Origin: Anaerolineales bacterium
Lineage (GTDB): Bacteria; Chloroflexota; Anaerolineae; 4572-78; J111
Direction: 5' to 3'
Assembly: GCA_020634935.1 (NCBI GenBank)
Contig: JACKAT010000004.1
Coordinates: 192,972 to 256,971, forward strand
DNA: 64,000 bases
The notes under the pieces were generated by a model. It saw only the letters and a program-made list of their open reading frames with translations, was not told where the DNA came from and did not search any database. The position numbers were made by a program, and so were the translations under genes. Positions within the stretch are counted from its first letter, which is position 1. The number at the start of each line of letters is the position of its first letter. Below are positions 16,244-24,653 of this stretch, in pieces.

Positions 16244-18355
16244 ATGGTTCCTATCAATCGCAAGCACATTGAACATCTGGTAAACCTCTCCCATCCTGAG
16301 GCTGGTGATCCTGACCTGACCCAGATAAATCTTAGTTTTGCCGATTTACAGGGAGCCAATCTCTACCAGGCCCAACTACGCCAGGCCAACCTAACTTGGG
16401 CTTCCCTCCAACAGGCCCAACTAGTCGAGGCCGACCTCCCTCAGGCCGACCTGCGCCGGGCCGATTTACGCCAAGCTGATCTAAACCAGGCTAATCTTAA
16501 CGGAGCCGATCTCAGTTGGGCCGATCTACGCGGCGCGAACCTTTCTAAATCCACCCTCTACACAGCTCAGCTAGTTAAGGCCAAGTTGGAGCCGTTGGGT
16601 CCTCTAAACACAACTTTGGTTGGAGCTAAACTCTGTACAGCTAATCTAACCCAAGCTAATTTGCACCGAGCCAATTTGCGCACAGCCGATCTCAGCGGGG
16701 CTGCCCTGATGGGGGCTAACTTAAACGGGGCTAATCTGCGTCGAACAAACTGTGCTATAACGAACTTGTCCGGCGCGGACCTCAGTTATGCTGATTTAAG
16801 CGGCGCGAACCTCAGCGGCGCCAACTTAAGCCAAGCGAATCTATACCGGGCCAATTTAGCCGGAGCCAACCTGGCCGGAGCTAATTTAACTGGAACTAAT
16901 CTGACCGAAACCAAAATTGACCGGGGGACGCGCCTGGATGATCAGGATTACCAGTTGTGGGTTATCGCCAACCCGCAGGTTAGCTTGGTCGATATTTATC
17001 CTAATCAACTTCCCCTTTACCAAACCGCTTTAGCAGCCGCAGCGTCGCCGGACGCCAATCGTCAACCGATTTCCCGATCCAGTCATAATCCCCAACCGCC
17101 TGCCAGTGATACCCAACTGCGCTTAAGCGATAAAGTTCGGCAGGTTTGGCAGTTGGTCAATCAGGGCGGTGTTAATCAAAATTTAAGCGGCGTTGATCTT
17201 AGCTGGGCTAATTTAACCAGCGTCCGGCTCGGTTCGGCCGTGTTAGATGAAGCAAACTTATCCGATACGATTTTGCGGGAAGCTGACCTTGCCGAGGCCA
17301 GGCTGCGGGGGACGGCTCTCCACCGGGCCGATTTAAGCGGCGCCAATCTGGCCCGAAGCGACTTGCGGCAGGCCATTTTATGGCAGGTTAGATTGGGCCG
17401 GGCCGATCTCCGTGGGGCCGACCTGCGCGGGACTCTGTTAGAGTTGGCGACGCTGGTTGGGACGAAAATTGACGCCGCCACACAGTTGGAAGCGAAGTGG
17501 CGGCTAGTCTGGGAAATTGTTAATCAGGGGGCGGCCAACCGGGATTTGAGCGGCGTCGATTTGAGTTGGTCCAATCTTAGTCGAGCTAATCTACGGGCAA
17601 CCAACCTTAGCCAGGCCAATCTATCGATGACAAACTTGACTGAAGCCGATTTGAGTCAATGCGATCTGCGGCAAGTCGATCTCAGTTGGGCTAATCTGGT
17701 CAATGCTCGGTTAAATCAGGCCAATTTTGAAGCGGCTAATTTACAGGAAGCGACCCTGGTCAGCGCTGACCTCCAAGCCAACAATTTATGCGGCGCTAAT
17801 TTGCAAGGGGCTAAATTAAGCCAGGCTAATCTTAAGGAGGCCAGCTTAAAGCAAGCCAATCTAACCTATGCCAAAATGAAACAAGCGGATTTGCGCGGGG
17901 CCAATTTGAGTCAGGCTCGATTGAACAAAGTTGATCTGCGGGCGGCTGACCTACGCCAGGCCAATTTGCAGGGCGCTGCACTGCGTGGAGCGATACTAAA
18001 CGAAAGCGCGCTGCTGAACACCCTCATGGAGAAAACGATTTTTCAAAACCCCCAATGTCGAGAGCCGGCGGTGTTCGATAAGCAATGGCGGCGTATCTGG
18101 GATTTTCTCAAGCAGGAGGGTGGTCAAAATCCCCTTAAGTCCGTTGATTTGAGTCAGGCCAATCTGCACGGCATCGACTTGAACGGCGTAAACCTGGTAG
18201 GGGTAATATTCGTTGACGCCAATCTCAGAGAGTCTGACCTGCGGGGGGCTAATCTGCGCGGGGCTGATCTGCGCGGGGCTGATCTGGAGGGGGCGAACCT
18301 GTTTGGGGCGGAGATTGACAGCACGACGCGTCTCGATGAGGCAAAAGGGGTATAG
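16244..18355 (+). CDS. Large pentapeptide-repeat protein
   Basis: 703 residues from ATG 16244; an upstream TTG would lie before the promoter's start point and is rejected. Almost the whole protein is A(D/N)LXX pentapeptide repeats, expected to fold as right-handed quadrilateral beta-helices. There are four helical blocks (about 22-230, 313-409, 433-599 and 632-692) separated by linkers with a repeated pattern: RLD or TQLE, then W-x3-W followed by VNQG and LSGVDLSWANL. No catalytic domain, signal peptide or membrane segment is visible. Known relatives include DNA-mimicking gyrase protectors, but most have no known function. It is probably a cytosolic scaffold or binding protein. Confidence 0.9.
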   Translation: MVPINRKHIEHLVNLSHPEAGDPDLTQINLSFADLQGANLYQAQLRQANLTWASLQQAQLVEADLPQADLRRADLRQADLNQANLNGADLSWADLRGANLSKSTLYTAQLVKAKLEPLGPLNTTLVGAKLCTANLTQANLHRANLRTADLSGAALMGANLNGANLRRTNCAITNLSGADLSYADLSGANLSGANLSQANLYRANLAGANLAGANLTGTNLTETKIDRGTRLDDQDYQLWVIANPQVSLVDIYPNQLPLYQTALAAAASPDANRQPISRSSHNPQPPASDTQLRLSDKVRQVWQLVNQGGVNQNLSGVDLSWANLTSVRLGSAVLDEANLSDTILREADLAEARLRGTALHRADLSGANLARSDLRQAILWQVRLGRADLRGADLRGTLLELATLVGTKIDAATQLEAKWRLVWEIVNQGAANRDLSGVDLSWSNLSRANLRATNLSQANLSMTNLTEADLSQCDLRQVDLSWANLVNARLNQANFEAANLQEATLVSADLQANNLCGANLQGAKLSQANLKEASLKQANLTYAKMKQADLRGANLSQARLNKVDLRAADLRQANLQGAALRGAILNESALLNTLMEKTIFQNPQCREPAVFDKQWRRIWDFLKQEGGQNPLKSVDLSQANLHGIDLNGVNLVGVIFVDANLRESDLRGANLRGADLRGADLEGANLFGAEIDSTTRLDEAKGV

Positions 18356-18410
18356 GGTTCAGTTAATCAGCAGTGGCCCTTTGCTAGCTGATTTAAAGCC
18401 GAGGAACCGA

Positions 18411-19313
18411 TCAATTGAGCTTCTGTATACTGGGTTTTAGGTCAAGCTCCCGAATGAGATCGTGCAGTTCCGCATCGGTCAATGGCCGGCCCAAACCAGC
18501 GTAGGCGATAAGCGCGGCCTCCATCATGTTGGTGCCAAAGGAACGCCCCTCCAGCCGGGGCGTTCCGGTCACCAAATAGGACACCCCCCGCTCTTGCAAG
18601 AGCGCGACATCCTCTTCGGTAGTGGTATTGGTCAGGATAATTTTTCCCGTCAAATCGACCGGCATATGGCGGCGAATGTAAAGAAAATCTCCGGCTACAA
18701 CCGGCCCGTAGTTGAACCACTGCTCGTACTTAGGCACATTTTCATCCTGATTTTGACCGGTGGGGTAAAGCATGCTAATGGGCATCAAGCCGATCGCTGG
18801 CATCAGCAATCCGGCCAGCCGGCGCAGTCGAGTCAACCCCTTAACCGGAATCGGCAGTCCTAGACCAAACATGAGATCACAGAAAACCAGATCAAAGCCG
18901 GCCCGATCCAGCGATTCGGCCAGACCGTAGCGATCGGCGGCCAGAGGCATCATTGCTTTGCGGGGGTTAATCGAGGAGTCCAAATGGGGTTCGGCCAGTT
19001 GGAACAGTTCCCGCTCCAAAGTGTACTTCAGCCCTCGACCATCGGTATAAGGTGTCCGCTTGACATCTTTGACCAAATTAAGACCGGAGCGGAGCGGATA
19101 GTGCTTGTCCGCCACACGAACATACAGTTCGACTCCGCCGACCCCCATTGCGTCGACCTGCCCATCCAGGCTGGCAAACAACGCTCGCGCCCGTTTTTCG
19201 TCGCCATCGCAGCCAATCCGGGCGATGGAAATGGTCTGATCACCCAATTTTAGCTCGACCGTCTTGTTCCGCTTAGAGCTTCCCAAACTGATGCTGACTA
19301 CCCGCTTCATCAT
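18411..19313 (-). CDS. Conserved protein of the family often labelled 'quinate 5-dehydrogenase'
   Basis: 300 residues starting MMKRVVSISLGSSKRN. The pattern (GCDGDEKRARALFASLDG, DAMGVGGVELYVR, TDGRGLKYTLER, FGLGLPIPVK, ILTNTTTEEDV, LVTGTPRLEGRSFGTNMMEA) matches, as I recall, a family given the name quinate/shikimate dehydrogenase-like in Chloroflexota, Thermus and some Firmicutes. I see no classic shikimate-dehydrogenase NADP motif near the start, so the enzymatic name is doubtful. It overlaps the preceding small membrane-protein gene by 4 bp and is last in a four-gene operon, convergent with the pentapeptide gene. Confidence 0.7.
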   Translation of the reverse strand: MMKRVVSISLGSSKRNKTVELKLGDQTISIARIGCDGDEKRARALFASLDGQVDAMGVGGVELYVRVADKHYPLRSGLNLVKDVKRTPYTDGRGLKYTLERELFQLAEPHLDSSINPRKAMMPLAADRYGLAESLDRAGFDLVFCDLMFGLGLPIPVKGLTRLRRLAGLLMPAIGLMPISMLYPTGQNQDENVPKYEQWFNYGPVVAGDFLYIRRHMPVDLTGKIILTNTTTEEDVALLQERGVSYLVTGTPRLEGRSFGTNMMEAALIAYAGLGRPLTDAELHDLIRELDLKPSIQKLN

Positions 19314-19660
19314 TGGCTCACACTTGCCTCGTCCACCTGAAAATAGATTACGATCAGAGTCGTTACCGCGATGACAACAAACATCGCGATCATCGCTCCG
19401 GCCAGCGAAATGACCGTGGCATGCCAGCGGGGAATACGCTTAGCGGCCTGGGCAATATGGTAATTTGAGATAAAAACCACGGCAAAGACACCCAAAATCT
19501 GCCAGATCATCCCGGCTTGCACCATCAACAACCCGCCTACAGCCCCGGCCACCAAACCCCACTTAAAGGTATTACGGCGGATCGGATCAAAGGAGAATAA
19601 GCCATTATCATCCTGCTGTTGAAATCGGTTGGGGTCAAGTCTGCGTTTCTTTTTGGCCAC
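19310..19660 (-). CDS. Small integral membrane protein
   Basis: 116 residues: a basic, Pro/Asp-containing N-terminus (AKKKRRLDPNRF), then about three hydrophobic helices (roughly 34-52, 55-72 and 83-110; GLVAGAVGGLLMVQAGMI, ISLAGAMIAMFVVIAVTTL). The charge distribution suggests an inside N-terminus. No family is recognised. It starts 2 bp after the HAD phosphatase stop and overlaps the next gene by 4 bp, so it is certainly co-translated with both neighbours. A role tied to their products is likely but unknown. Confidence 0.8.
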   Translation of the reverse strand: MAKKKRRLDPNRFQQQDDNGLFSFDPIRRNTFKWGLVAGAVGGLLMVQAGMIWQILGVFAVVFISNYHIAQAAKRIPRWHATVISLAGAMIAMFVVIAVTTLIVIYFQVDEASVSQ

Positions 19661-19662
19661 AA

Positions 19663-20439
19663 TTACCCCTTAACTTCAGGTTCAACATCCGCAATTGAAT
19701 CGACGACCCGATTAGGCCGGTAGGGAAATTTGTCGATCATATCAGGGGTAGTGACTCCGGTCAAAACTAAGATGGTTTCCAGCCCGCTTTCCAGCCCAAC
19801 TTTGATGTCGGTGTCCATGCGGTCGCCAATCATGACCGCGTTTTCCGAATGTTCGTCCAGATAGCGCAAGGCCGATCGCATAATTAACGGATTGGGTTTG
19901 CCCACGAAGTAGGGGCTGAAGCCGGTGGCGCTCTCAATTAAGGCGGCCACGGCTCCGGTAGCGGGCACCAGGCCATCTTCCGCCGGACCGTTGGGATCGG
20001 GATTAGTGGCGATAAAGGGGACGCCTTCCGATATCAACCGAATCGCCCGGATGATTTTATCATAGGGGTAAGAGTCGGTTTCACCCAAAATGACATAATC
20101 GGGATAGTAATCGGTCAGGGTATAGCCGACATCGGTTAGGGCCTGGTACAAGCCGATATCACCAATGACGTAGGCTGAACCTCCAGGTTTCTGAGAATGA
20201 ACAAATGCCGCCGCGGCCAAAGCGCTGTTATAAATATTTTCGGCCTTAACATTAAAACCTGACGCTTGCAAACGATGTTGAAGGTCGGTGGTAGTGTAGC
20301 GAGAGTTGTTGGTAAGCACCAGAAAACGATGGCCGCCCTTGATCAATTTTTCAATAAATTCGATAGCGCCGGGCAAAGCCTTCTGGCCATGAACCAAAAC
20401 GCCATCCATATCACATAGGTAAGTTTTTTTCGTACTCAT
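19663..20439 (-). CDS. HAD-IIA phosphatase (NagD/AraL-like)
   Basis: 258 residues. Motif I is CDMDGVL with nucleophile D10 and acid D12; motif II is LVLTNNSR; the cap-2 domain follows; motif IV is MIGDRMDTDIKVGLESGLET. NagD-type enzymes dephosphorylate nucleotides, sugar phosphates or phosphoglycolate in the cytosol, and the specific substrate cannot be deduced here. The gene lies 18 bp downstream of the LysM/M23 peptidase gene and 2 bp upstream of a membrane protein gene, in one operon. Confidence 0.9.
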   Translation of the reverse strand: MSTKKTYLCDMDGVLVHGQKALPGAIEFIEKLIKGGHRFLVLTNNSRYTTTDLQHRLQASGFNVKAENIYNSALAAAAFVHSQKPGGSAYVIGDIGLYQALTDVGYTLTDYYPDYVILGETDSYPYDKIIRAIRLISEGVPFIATNPDPNGPAEDGLVPATGAVAALIESATGFSPYFVGKPNPLIMRSALRYLDEHSENAVMIGDRMDTDIKVGLESGLETILVLTGVTTPDMIDKFPYRPNRVVDSIADVEPEVKG

Positions 20440-20457
20440 TCCACGTCCTTTTAGTCA

Positions 20458-21795
20458 TTAGGGAATGGACTCACGCGTCCACTGGAGCGGGTCAACAGCG
20501 ATACCATTGAGCCGAAACTCCCAGTGCAGGTGGGGGCCGGTTACCAGACCGGTATCTCCTTCGTAGCCGATCAAATCACCCGGCTCCATGTGCTGGCCGG
20601 GGGTAACGATAATTTTACTTTGGTGCCAGTAGCCGCTGAATAGACCCATCCCGTGATCGATCAGTACAGCATTGCCCCGCACCATTAGTGGCTCGGCCAA
20701 AACAACAATGCCGCCGGCCGGCGCATAAATCGGCTCACCTACACCCCCGCCAAAGTCGGTTCCGGCGTGAAAACTGAGGTCCGAACTATCATTGTAACTC
20801 CGCCGTGTACCAAACGCGCTGGTCACACGTGGCGCTTCTTCGGCAATTGGAAACCAAAATGGCCCATTCCACAGCGGCCGGGGCGTAATTTGGGACCAGA
20901 GAGCTGCCAGCTTTTCGCGCTCCTCTTTAATTAACTCCGTTTGGAGCAGTTCCGCGCGGCTGCCGTCCAGCAGAATGGCTTCCGAGTCGTACGGCCCTTC
21001 CATAACTTTCACATTTTCGGCATGGCTGTAAATTTGGCCGTCTGACATCGTGGCCGTTAGATGCAGTTGGTAAACATTCGGCTCAATCAGAGCGTGGATG
21101 GCGACGAGGCCCCAATAATCGGCGCCGCTGCTGTGGTAAAAGAAGATCGGCTGTCCTTCAAAATCACCCACAACCGTAGCCTCCCCGGCCAGCGAAACGC
21201 GAGCCACAAGCGTTCGGCCTTGGATAATGGTCGGTTCCGACAGGGAGACGCCGGTAAAGGGCCAGACCAACGGCTCAGAAAGGGGGGGCTGAATGACCGG
21301 CACCTTTAGGATTTGCCCGACTTGAAGCAAATCCGGGTTGTCCAGTCTATTAAGAGCGATGACATCAGCGGGGGTGGCGTAATAGCTGTTAGCAATGCTG
21401 CCGATGGTCTCACCAGCCTGAACAGTGTGCAACTGTTCACCAATCCGCTCGGCCGATTCGGGATTGGATAATGAAGAGGCTCCCGGCAAGATCAACTGCT
21501 GACCCGGTAGAATTAACCCGGGGTTGCGCAGATGGTTGGCCAGAGCAATATCAGCCAGATTGAGATTGTATTTAAGGGCGATGAAGATCAGCGTATCGCC
21601 CGTTTGGACGGTATAGATCAGAGGCTTGTTTTGGTCAAGCGTCGGCGAGTCGGCCTGGGCTAAGGCAGCCGGCCAAAGCAAACAAATCACCAAAACCAGC
21701 AAACTCCCGTATTTTGAATAGGCAACGCCGTATCGAAGGGGGCGCTGCTGGCTGCGGTGTATCGCCAATCGTTTAAATCTGGTTTGATGATTCAT
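20458..21795 (-). CDS. Secreted LysM-LysM-M23 peptidoglycan peptidase
   Basis: 445 residues. A hydrophobic export segment (about 30-48; LLVLVICLLWPAALAQA) is followed by two LysM peptidoglycan-binding domains (about 60-104 and 122-166), a beta-rich middle region, and a C-terminal M23 domain (about 325-440) with zinc motifs HAGTDFGG and GPHLHWEF. M23 enzymes cut peptide cross-links or, when inactive, activate amidases; here the His/Asp set looks complete. It is expected to act outside the membrane in cell-wall remodelling. It is first in a four-gene operon. The start has a basic N-terminus typical of export signals. Confidence 0.93.
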   Translation of the reverse strand: MNHQTRFKRLAIHRSQQRPLRYGVAYSKYGSLLVLVICLLWPAALAQADSPTLDQNKPLIYTVQTGDTLIFIALKYNLNLADIALANHLRNPGLILPGQQLILPGASSLSNPESAERIGEQLHTVQAGETIGSIANSYYATPADVIALNRLDNPDLLQVGQILKVPVIQPPLSEPLVWPFTGVSLSEPTIIQGRTLVARVSLAGEATVVGDFEGQPIFFYHSSGADYWGLVAIHALIEPNVYQLHLTATMSDGQIYSHAENVKVMEGPYDSEAILLDGSRAELLQTELIKEEREKLAALWSQITPRPLWNGPFWFPIAEEAPRVTSAFGTRRSYNDSSDLSFHAGTDFGGGVGEPIYAPAGGIVVLAEPLMVRGNAVLIDHGMGLFSGYWHQSKIIVTPGQHMEPGDLIGYEGDTGLVTGPHLHWEFRLNGIAVDPLQWTRESIP

Positions 21796-21857
21796 GTCAG
21801 CTTTCCCAGAAAAGTTGCTTTATTGTAAGCTTAACCCAAAAATTTAGCCAATAAAAA

Positions 21858-21874
21858 ACCGCCTGTAAGGCGGT
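21858..21874 (-). terminator. Intrinsic terminator after the 141-residue protein gene
   Basis: ACCGCCT (21858-21864) pairs with AGGCGGT (21868-21874) around a 3-nt loop; on the minus strand the stem is followed by TTTTTATT. It lies 23 bp past the stop codon at 21897. Confidence 0.88.
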
Positions 21875-21896
21875 CTTTAGCTACCCTCAAACGGGG

Positions 21897-22322
21897 TTAG
21901 ACAGAAGGAACAAACGGTTTGATACCTTTGTAAATTTGCCGGCCACCGATAGTTTTTAGAATAAGGTCTGGCGATTTTTTCCGAATCTGTTGATGGAGTT
22001 CAACCGGTGACAGCGGAGTATTATCATTCAGAATGAATATTCTAAAAACCGCGCTGGTTAGCGGAATACGATTGTCTACAAAGTTGGGATCATGTTGGCA
22101 GTGGGTATGAATAATATGCCATAGTACATCGATTTCGTGGACCTCGCCGGTTTCAGGATTGATCCAGTCGAAGGTCTGGTCCTGGGTATCTTCAGCCAGC
22201 CGCTGGCAGTCCGGGCAGACATTACTCATCAAAAATGCTCGTAAATTTTGGCCTTTCTGCTGCCACCAGGAAAAGTCGATATAAAATTTTGTATCAATTG
22301 TTGGTCTAACAAATTTAGCCAT
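21897..22322 (-). CDS. Hypothetical protein with possible Zn-ribbon and winged-helix parts
   Basis: 141 residues, unrecognised. The N-terminal half has CPDCQ (within SNVCPDCQRLAED) and a HIIHTHCQH cluster that together could bind one metal ion. The C-terminal half (LTSAVFRIFILNDNTPLSPV, then ELHQQIRKKSPDLI and GGRQIYKGIKPF) has the spacing of a winged helix-turn-helix. A DNA- or RNA-binding role is therefore possible, but it is inference only. It follows the 532-residue protein gene by 46 bp in the same operon and ends in a terminator, so the two are probably functional partners. Confidence 0.72.
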   Translation of the reverse strand: MAKFVRPTIDTKFYIDFSWWQQKGQNLRAFLMSNVCPDCQRLAEDTQDQTFDWINPETGEVHEIDVLWHIIHTHCQHDPNFVDNRIPLTSAVFRIFILNDNTPLSPVELHQQIRKKSPDLILKTIGGRQIYKGIKPFVPSV

Positions 22323-22368
22323 AATAATTTTGCAAATCGTTACTTATTTTCAAATAAACTGTCACAAG

Positions 22369-23967
22369 CTATTTATCTCGTAAACTGGGATCATAGGTCC
22401 AGTAGCCGTGATTCATGGGAATAAAGCATTGTCGCGAGATAAGCTCTTGAAAAACCACCCCAGGAGCTATTCGCCGGTAAACATTAACGGCGCTGTAGAG
22501 CGTTTTAGCGTGAACAGTACTCTGCGGATTTAACTTGGATAATTCCGGAAAAACTTCACATAACAGATCGAAAATGGAGCGATCGCGATCTTCGGCATTA
22601 AGCCAGAATTTATCGGTACTTTCCGGGCTGTTGTCGCCAATGATCATCAGTTCATCATACTTACAGCCGATGGCCGCCGGAGTCATCTGAAAAGAGAGCC
22701 GGTTGCCGGAGATGGTCACCATTCGTACCCAATCGCGCTGACCACGAGTGGCCTGGAACTCAACAATGACCTCCATCGGATCTTTGCCCGATCTTACCGT
22801 GATATAAGCGCCGACCGGCAATTTGTTTTTCTTGTACCAGTCATCCAAACCGAACACATATTTGTGATCGAAGACCGTCCAGCCGGGGAACTTTTCACCG
22901 GTCCGGCCATCGACAAATAGAAACCGAACGGGGTTATGGTAACTTTTGGGAAAGAACGGTAGCATTTTGGGGGTTAGCGGCAAGGTGCCGACGCGCCAGT
23001 GAGGATAGTTGATCACTACCGTTACTTTTCTGGCGTTTTCCTCGGGCAGTTCGGCCTCATCGGCCGGGGTCGCTTCATCGTCAATTTCGCTGAGCAGGGC
23101 AAACAGGTCGGCGTCATAATCGCTGGCGTCATACTCATGGCGGCGCATTTGTAAGCGGCGAGGCGGATAGTAAGCCTCCGGGGGGGCCATTCGCTCCAGG
23201 TACCACAACACCTGGCCTTCAGGTCCCACATCCTCAAACCGCTCATCGCTATCAAGCCGGTAGTTGACCGAGAAGCGCATTAAGTCGATGATTTGGTCGG
23301 CTGACTCAACCAAGCCCATCTGCTCAATGAGGGCATCAGTAGCGAGCGGCCCTTTGTTGATATCGATGGCCGCATCAGCGATATTAAATAACCCTTCGTG
23401 AAATTCTGTGAGCAAATCGGACAGAAAATATTTGTCGTTAAAGCTTACAAAATCCGAGTGGGCTTCTAAAGCGGCTCTAATTTTATTACAAATTATGTCT
23501 TCATATTCCTGATAAATTTCGTCAGGCGGCGCCAGACCTTGCAGGCTAGCCAGACCTTGTTCCTGATCGGCATTGAGGCGGTGCTCATGGGTAAAATTGG
23601 CTACAAAATCTTTAGTGGAGCCGTTCCCAAAGTTGACCGTGATCACGGTAAATTTCCCATAATCAGGATGCTGCCCTGATCGCGTCCGGGTCACCGTGCC
23701 GGTAGCAAAGTTTAGGGCGGGAAAGACCAGTTTCTCATCAACTTTGTAGCTATTACCCGGTTGGTACAGCTTGCCGTCCTGAAATTCGCTGCGAACTTGC
23801 AGTTCTTCCTCATTACAATGCCGCCGTACCAGAGCTATAGCGATATCATTAAGCTCAACTGGCCGATTCTGCTCTAAAATTTGTTGATATATACTTTCTA
23901 TGTCTTTGTGGCTAACCTTGAATTGTTGCTGCCAATATTCACTGGTTTGAGTTTTACGCTGAATCAA
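22369..23967 (-). CDS. Large hypothetical protein, first gene of a two-gene operon
   Basis: 532 residues, start TTG at 23967 with AGAGG about 12 nt upstream. Not recognised. Residues about 75-130 (NFATGTVTRTRSGQHPDYGK and FTVITVNFGN) look like a small SH3/KOW-like barrel; the middle is acidic and helical (ALLSEIDDEATPADEAEL); then a beta-rich part (VTVVINYPHWRVGTLPLTPK) and a C-terminal segment ending FIPMNHGYWTYDP that resembles a winged helix. No catalytic motif or signal peptide is visible. It is preceded by a leader of about 290 nt with a terminator-like hairpin, suggesting regulated expression. Confidence 0.72.
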   Translation of the reverse strand: MIQRKTQTSEYWQQQFKVSHKDIESIYQQILEQNRPVELNDIAIALVRRHCNEEELQVRSEFQDGKLYQPGNSYKVDEKLVFPALNFATGTVTRTRSGQHPDYGKFTVITVNFGNGSTKDFVANFTHEHRLNADQEQGLASLQGLAPPDEIYQEYEDIICNKIRAALEAHSDFVSFNDKYFLSDLLTEFHEGLFNIADAAIDINKGPLATDALIEQMGLVESADQIIDLMRFSVNYRLDSDERFEDVGPEGQVLWYLERMAPPEAYYPPRRLQMRRHEYDASDYDADLFALLSEIDDEATPADEAELPEENARKVTVVINYPHWRVGTLPLTPKMLPFFPKSYHNPVRFLFVDGRTGEKFPGWTVFDHKYVFGLDDWYKKNKLPVGAYITVRSGKDPMEVIVEFQATRGQRDWVRMVTISGNRLSFQMTPAAIGCKYDELMIIGDNSPESTDKFWLNAEDRDRSIFDLLCEVFPELSKLNPQSTVHAKTLYSAVNVYRRIAPGVVFQELISRQCFIPMNHGYWTYDPSLRDK

Positions 23968-24074
23968 AATGAAGAATACCTCTAAATAAATACTTCTATT
24001 TCGGGGATGTCCAAGTTTAAAATTATACTCTTAACGAAAAGAGATGACAAATTTTTTGGTTCTCGCTCAAACGC

Positions 24075-24115
24075 AAAAAAAAGTGCGCTCACCTGGGAGG
24101 AAGTGAACGCACTTT
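24075..24115 (-). terminator. Leader terminator/attenuator hairpin
   Basis: On the minus strand AAAGTGCGTTCAC (24115-24103) pairs with GTGAGCGCACTTT (24092-24080), 13 bp with one G-U pair, followed by a run of eight T (24082-24075). The 10-nt loop contains CCTCC. It sits between a strong minus-strand promoter and the gene starting at 23967, so it should terminate transcription inside the leader unless something prevents it. Confidence 0.75.
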
Positions 24116-24264
24116 CGAAAGTTCCTATTGCGCCTGTAAAAGATAAATCTTGGGGAAGATTTTTTTCCAGCGTCAGTCAGGCCGATAAATTTTAGAGGCT
24201 TAATTATGGCTGTGGGTGCAGCCACTTGGGAGGACATAGACGCAATAGGTTATTAACTGTCGAT

Positions 24265-24294
24265 ACTATATCATGGTTCTCTAAGGCTTGTCAG
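24265..24294 (-). promoter_or_regulatory. Promoter of the 22369-23967 operon
   Basis: Minus strand: CTGACA (24294-24289), 18-bp spacer, TATAGT (24270-24265) with TG one base upstream (extended -10). The predicted start near 24258 gives a leader of about 290 nt. The leader also has a TGGCTG/CAGCCA hairpin at 24207-24224 and a second CCTCCCA motif near 24230. Confidence 0.7.
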
Positions 24295-24342
24295 TAAATA
24301 TCGCGTAAATATTTCCAACGCTTAAGCAAGCGTTTTCAACAA

Positions 24343-24475
24343 TCACTACCTTTGTACTTTAAAGGATTATGACAAGAAACTAGGTTTTTTAGCGTTAGCA
24401 AGAGGCGCTTTTGGCCCCAAAAGGTTATCAATTAGGTATCAAAAACCTGGTTTCTCAAAAGTGCAAACATAGTGA
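24343..24475 (-). repeat. Miniature element family A, copy 2 (133 bp)
   Basis: Reverse-orientation copy: TCACTACCTTTGTACTTTAA at the left, CAAAAGTGCAAACATAGTGA at the right, with inner arms AAGAAACTAGGTTTTTTAGC and AAAAACCTGGTTTCT. It lies between two divergent promoters. Confidence 0.92.
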
Positions 24476-24490
24476 ACAATTTTTTTTCGC

Positions 24491-24519
24491 TTGCTTCCTG
24501 GGGACAACTATGCTACACT
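24491..24519 (+). promoter_or_regulatory. Promoter of the ABC exporter gene
   Basis: TTGCTT (24491-24496), 17-bp spacer, TACACT (24514-24519) preceded by TGC (extended -10). This leaves a leader of about 130 nt to the ATG at 24654, with no recognised riboswitch. Confidence 0.72.
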
Positions 24520-24653
24520 GCCTGCGTTTGGCAGCGATAATGAGTAGGCTGCTCCGGTCTAGAGCCAGTTCAGTAGCTTGAAAAATGTCCGGCGCCTACA
24601 AATTTATAGCTGGCTAAAAAGATGGCAGGCTATATGAATTACCTCAACTTCAG

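Noticed and set aside
24007..24195. 62-residue + frame (MSKFKIILLTKRDDKF)
   Set aside because: It runs antisense through the leader hairpin and T-run of the minus-strand operon; the peptide resembles no family.
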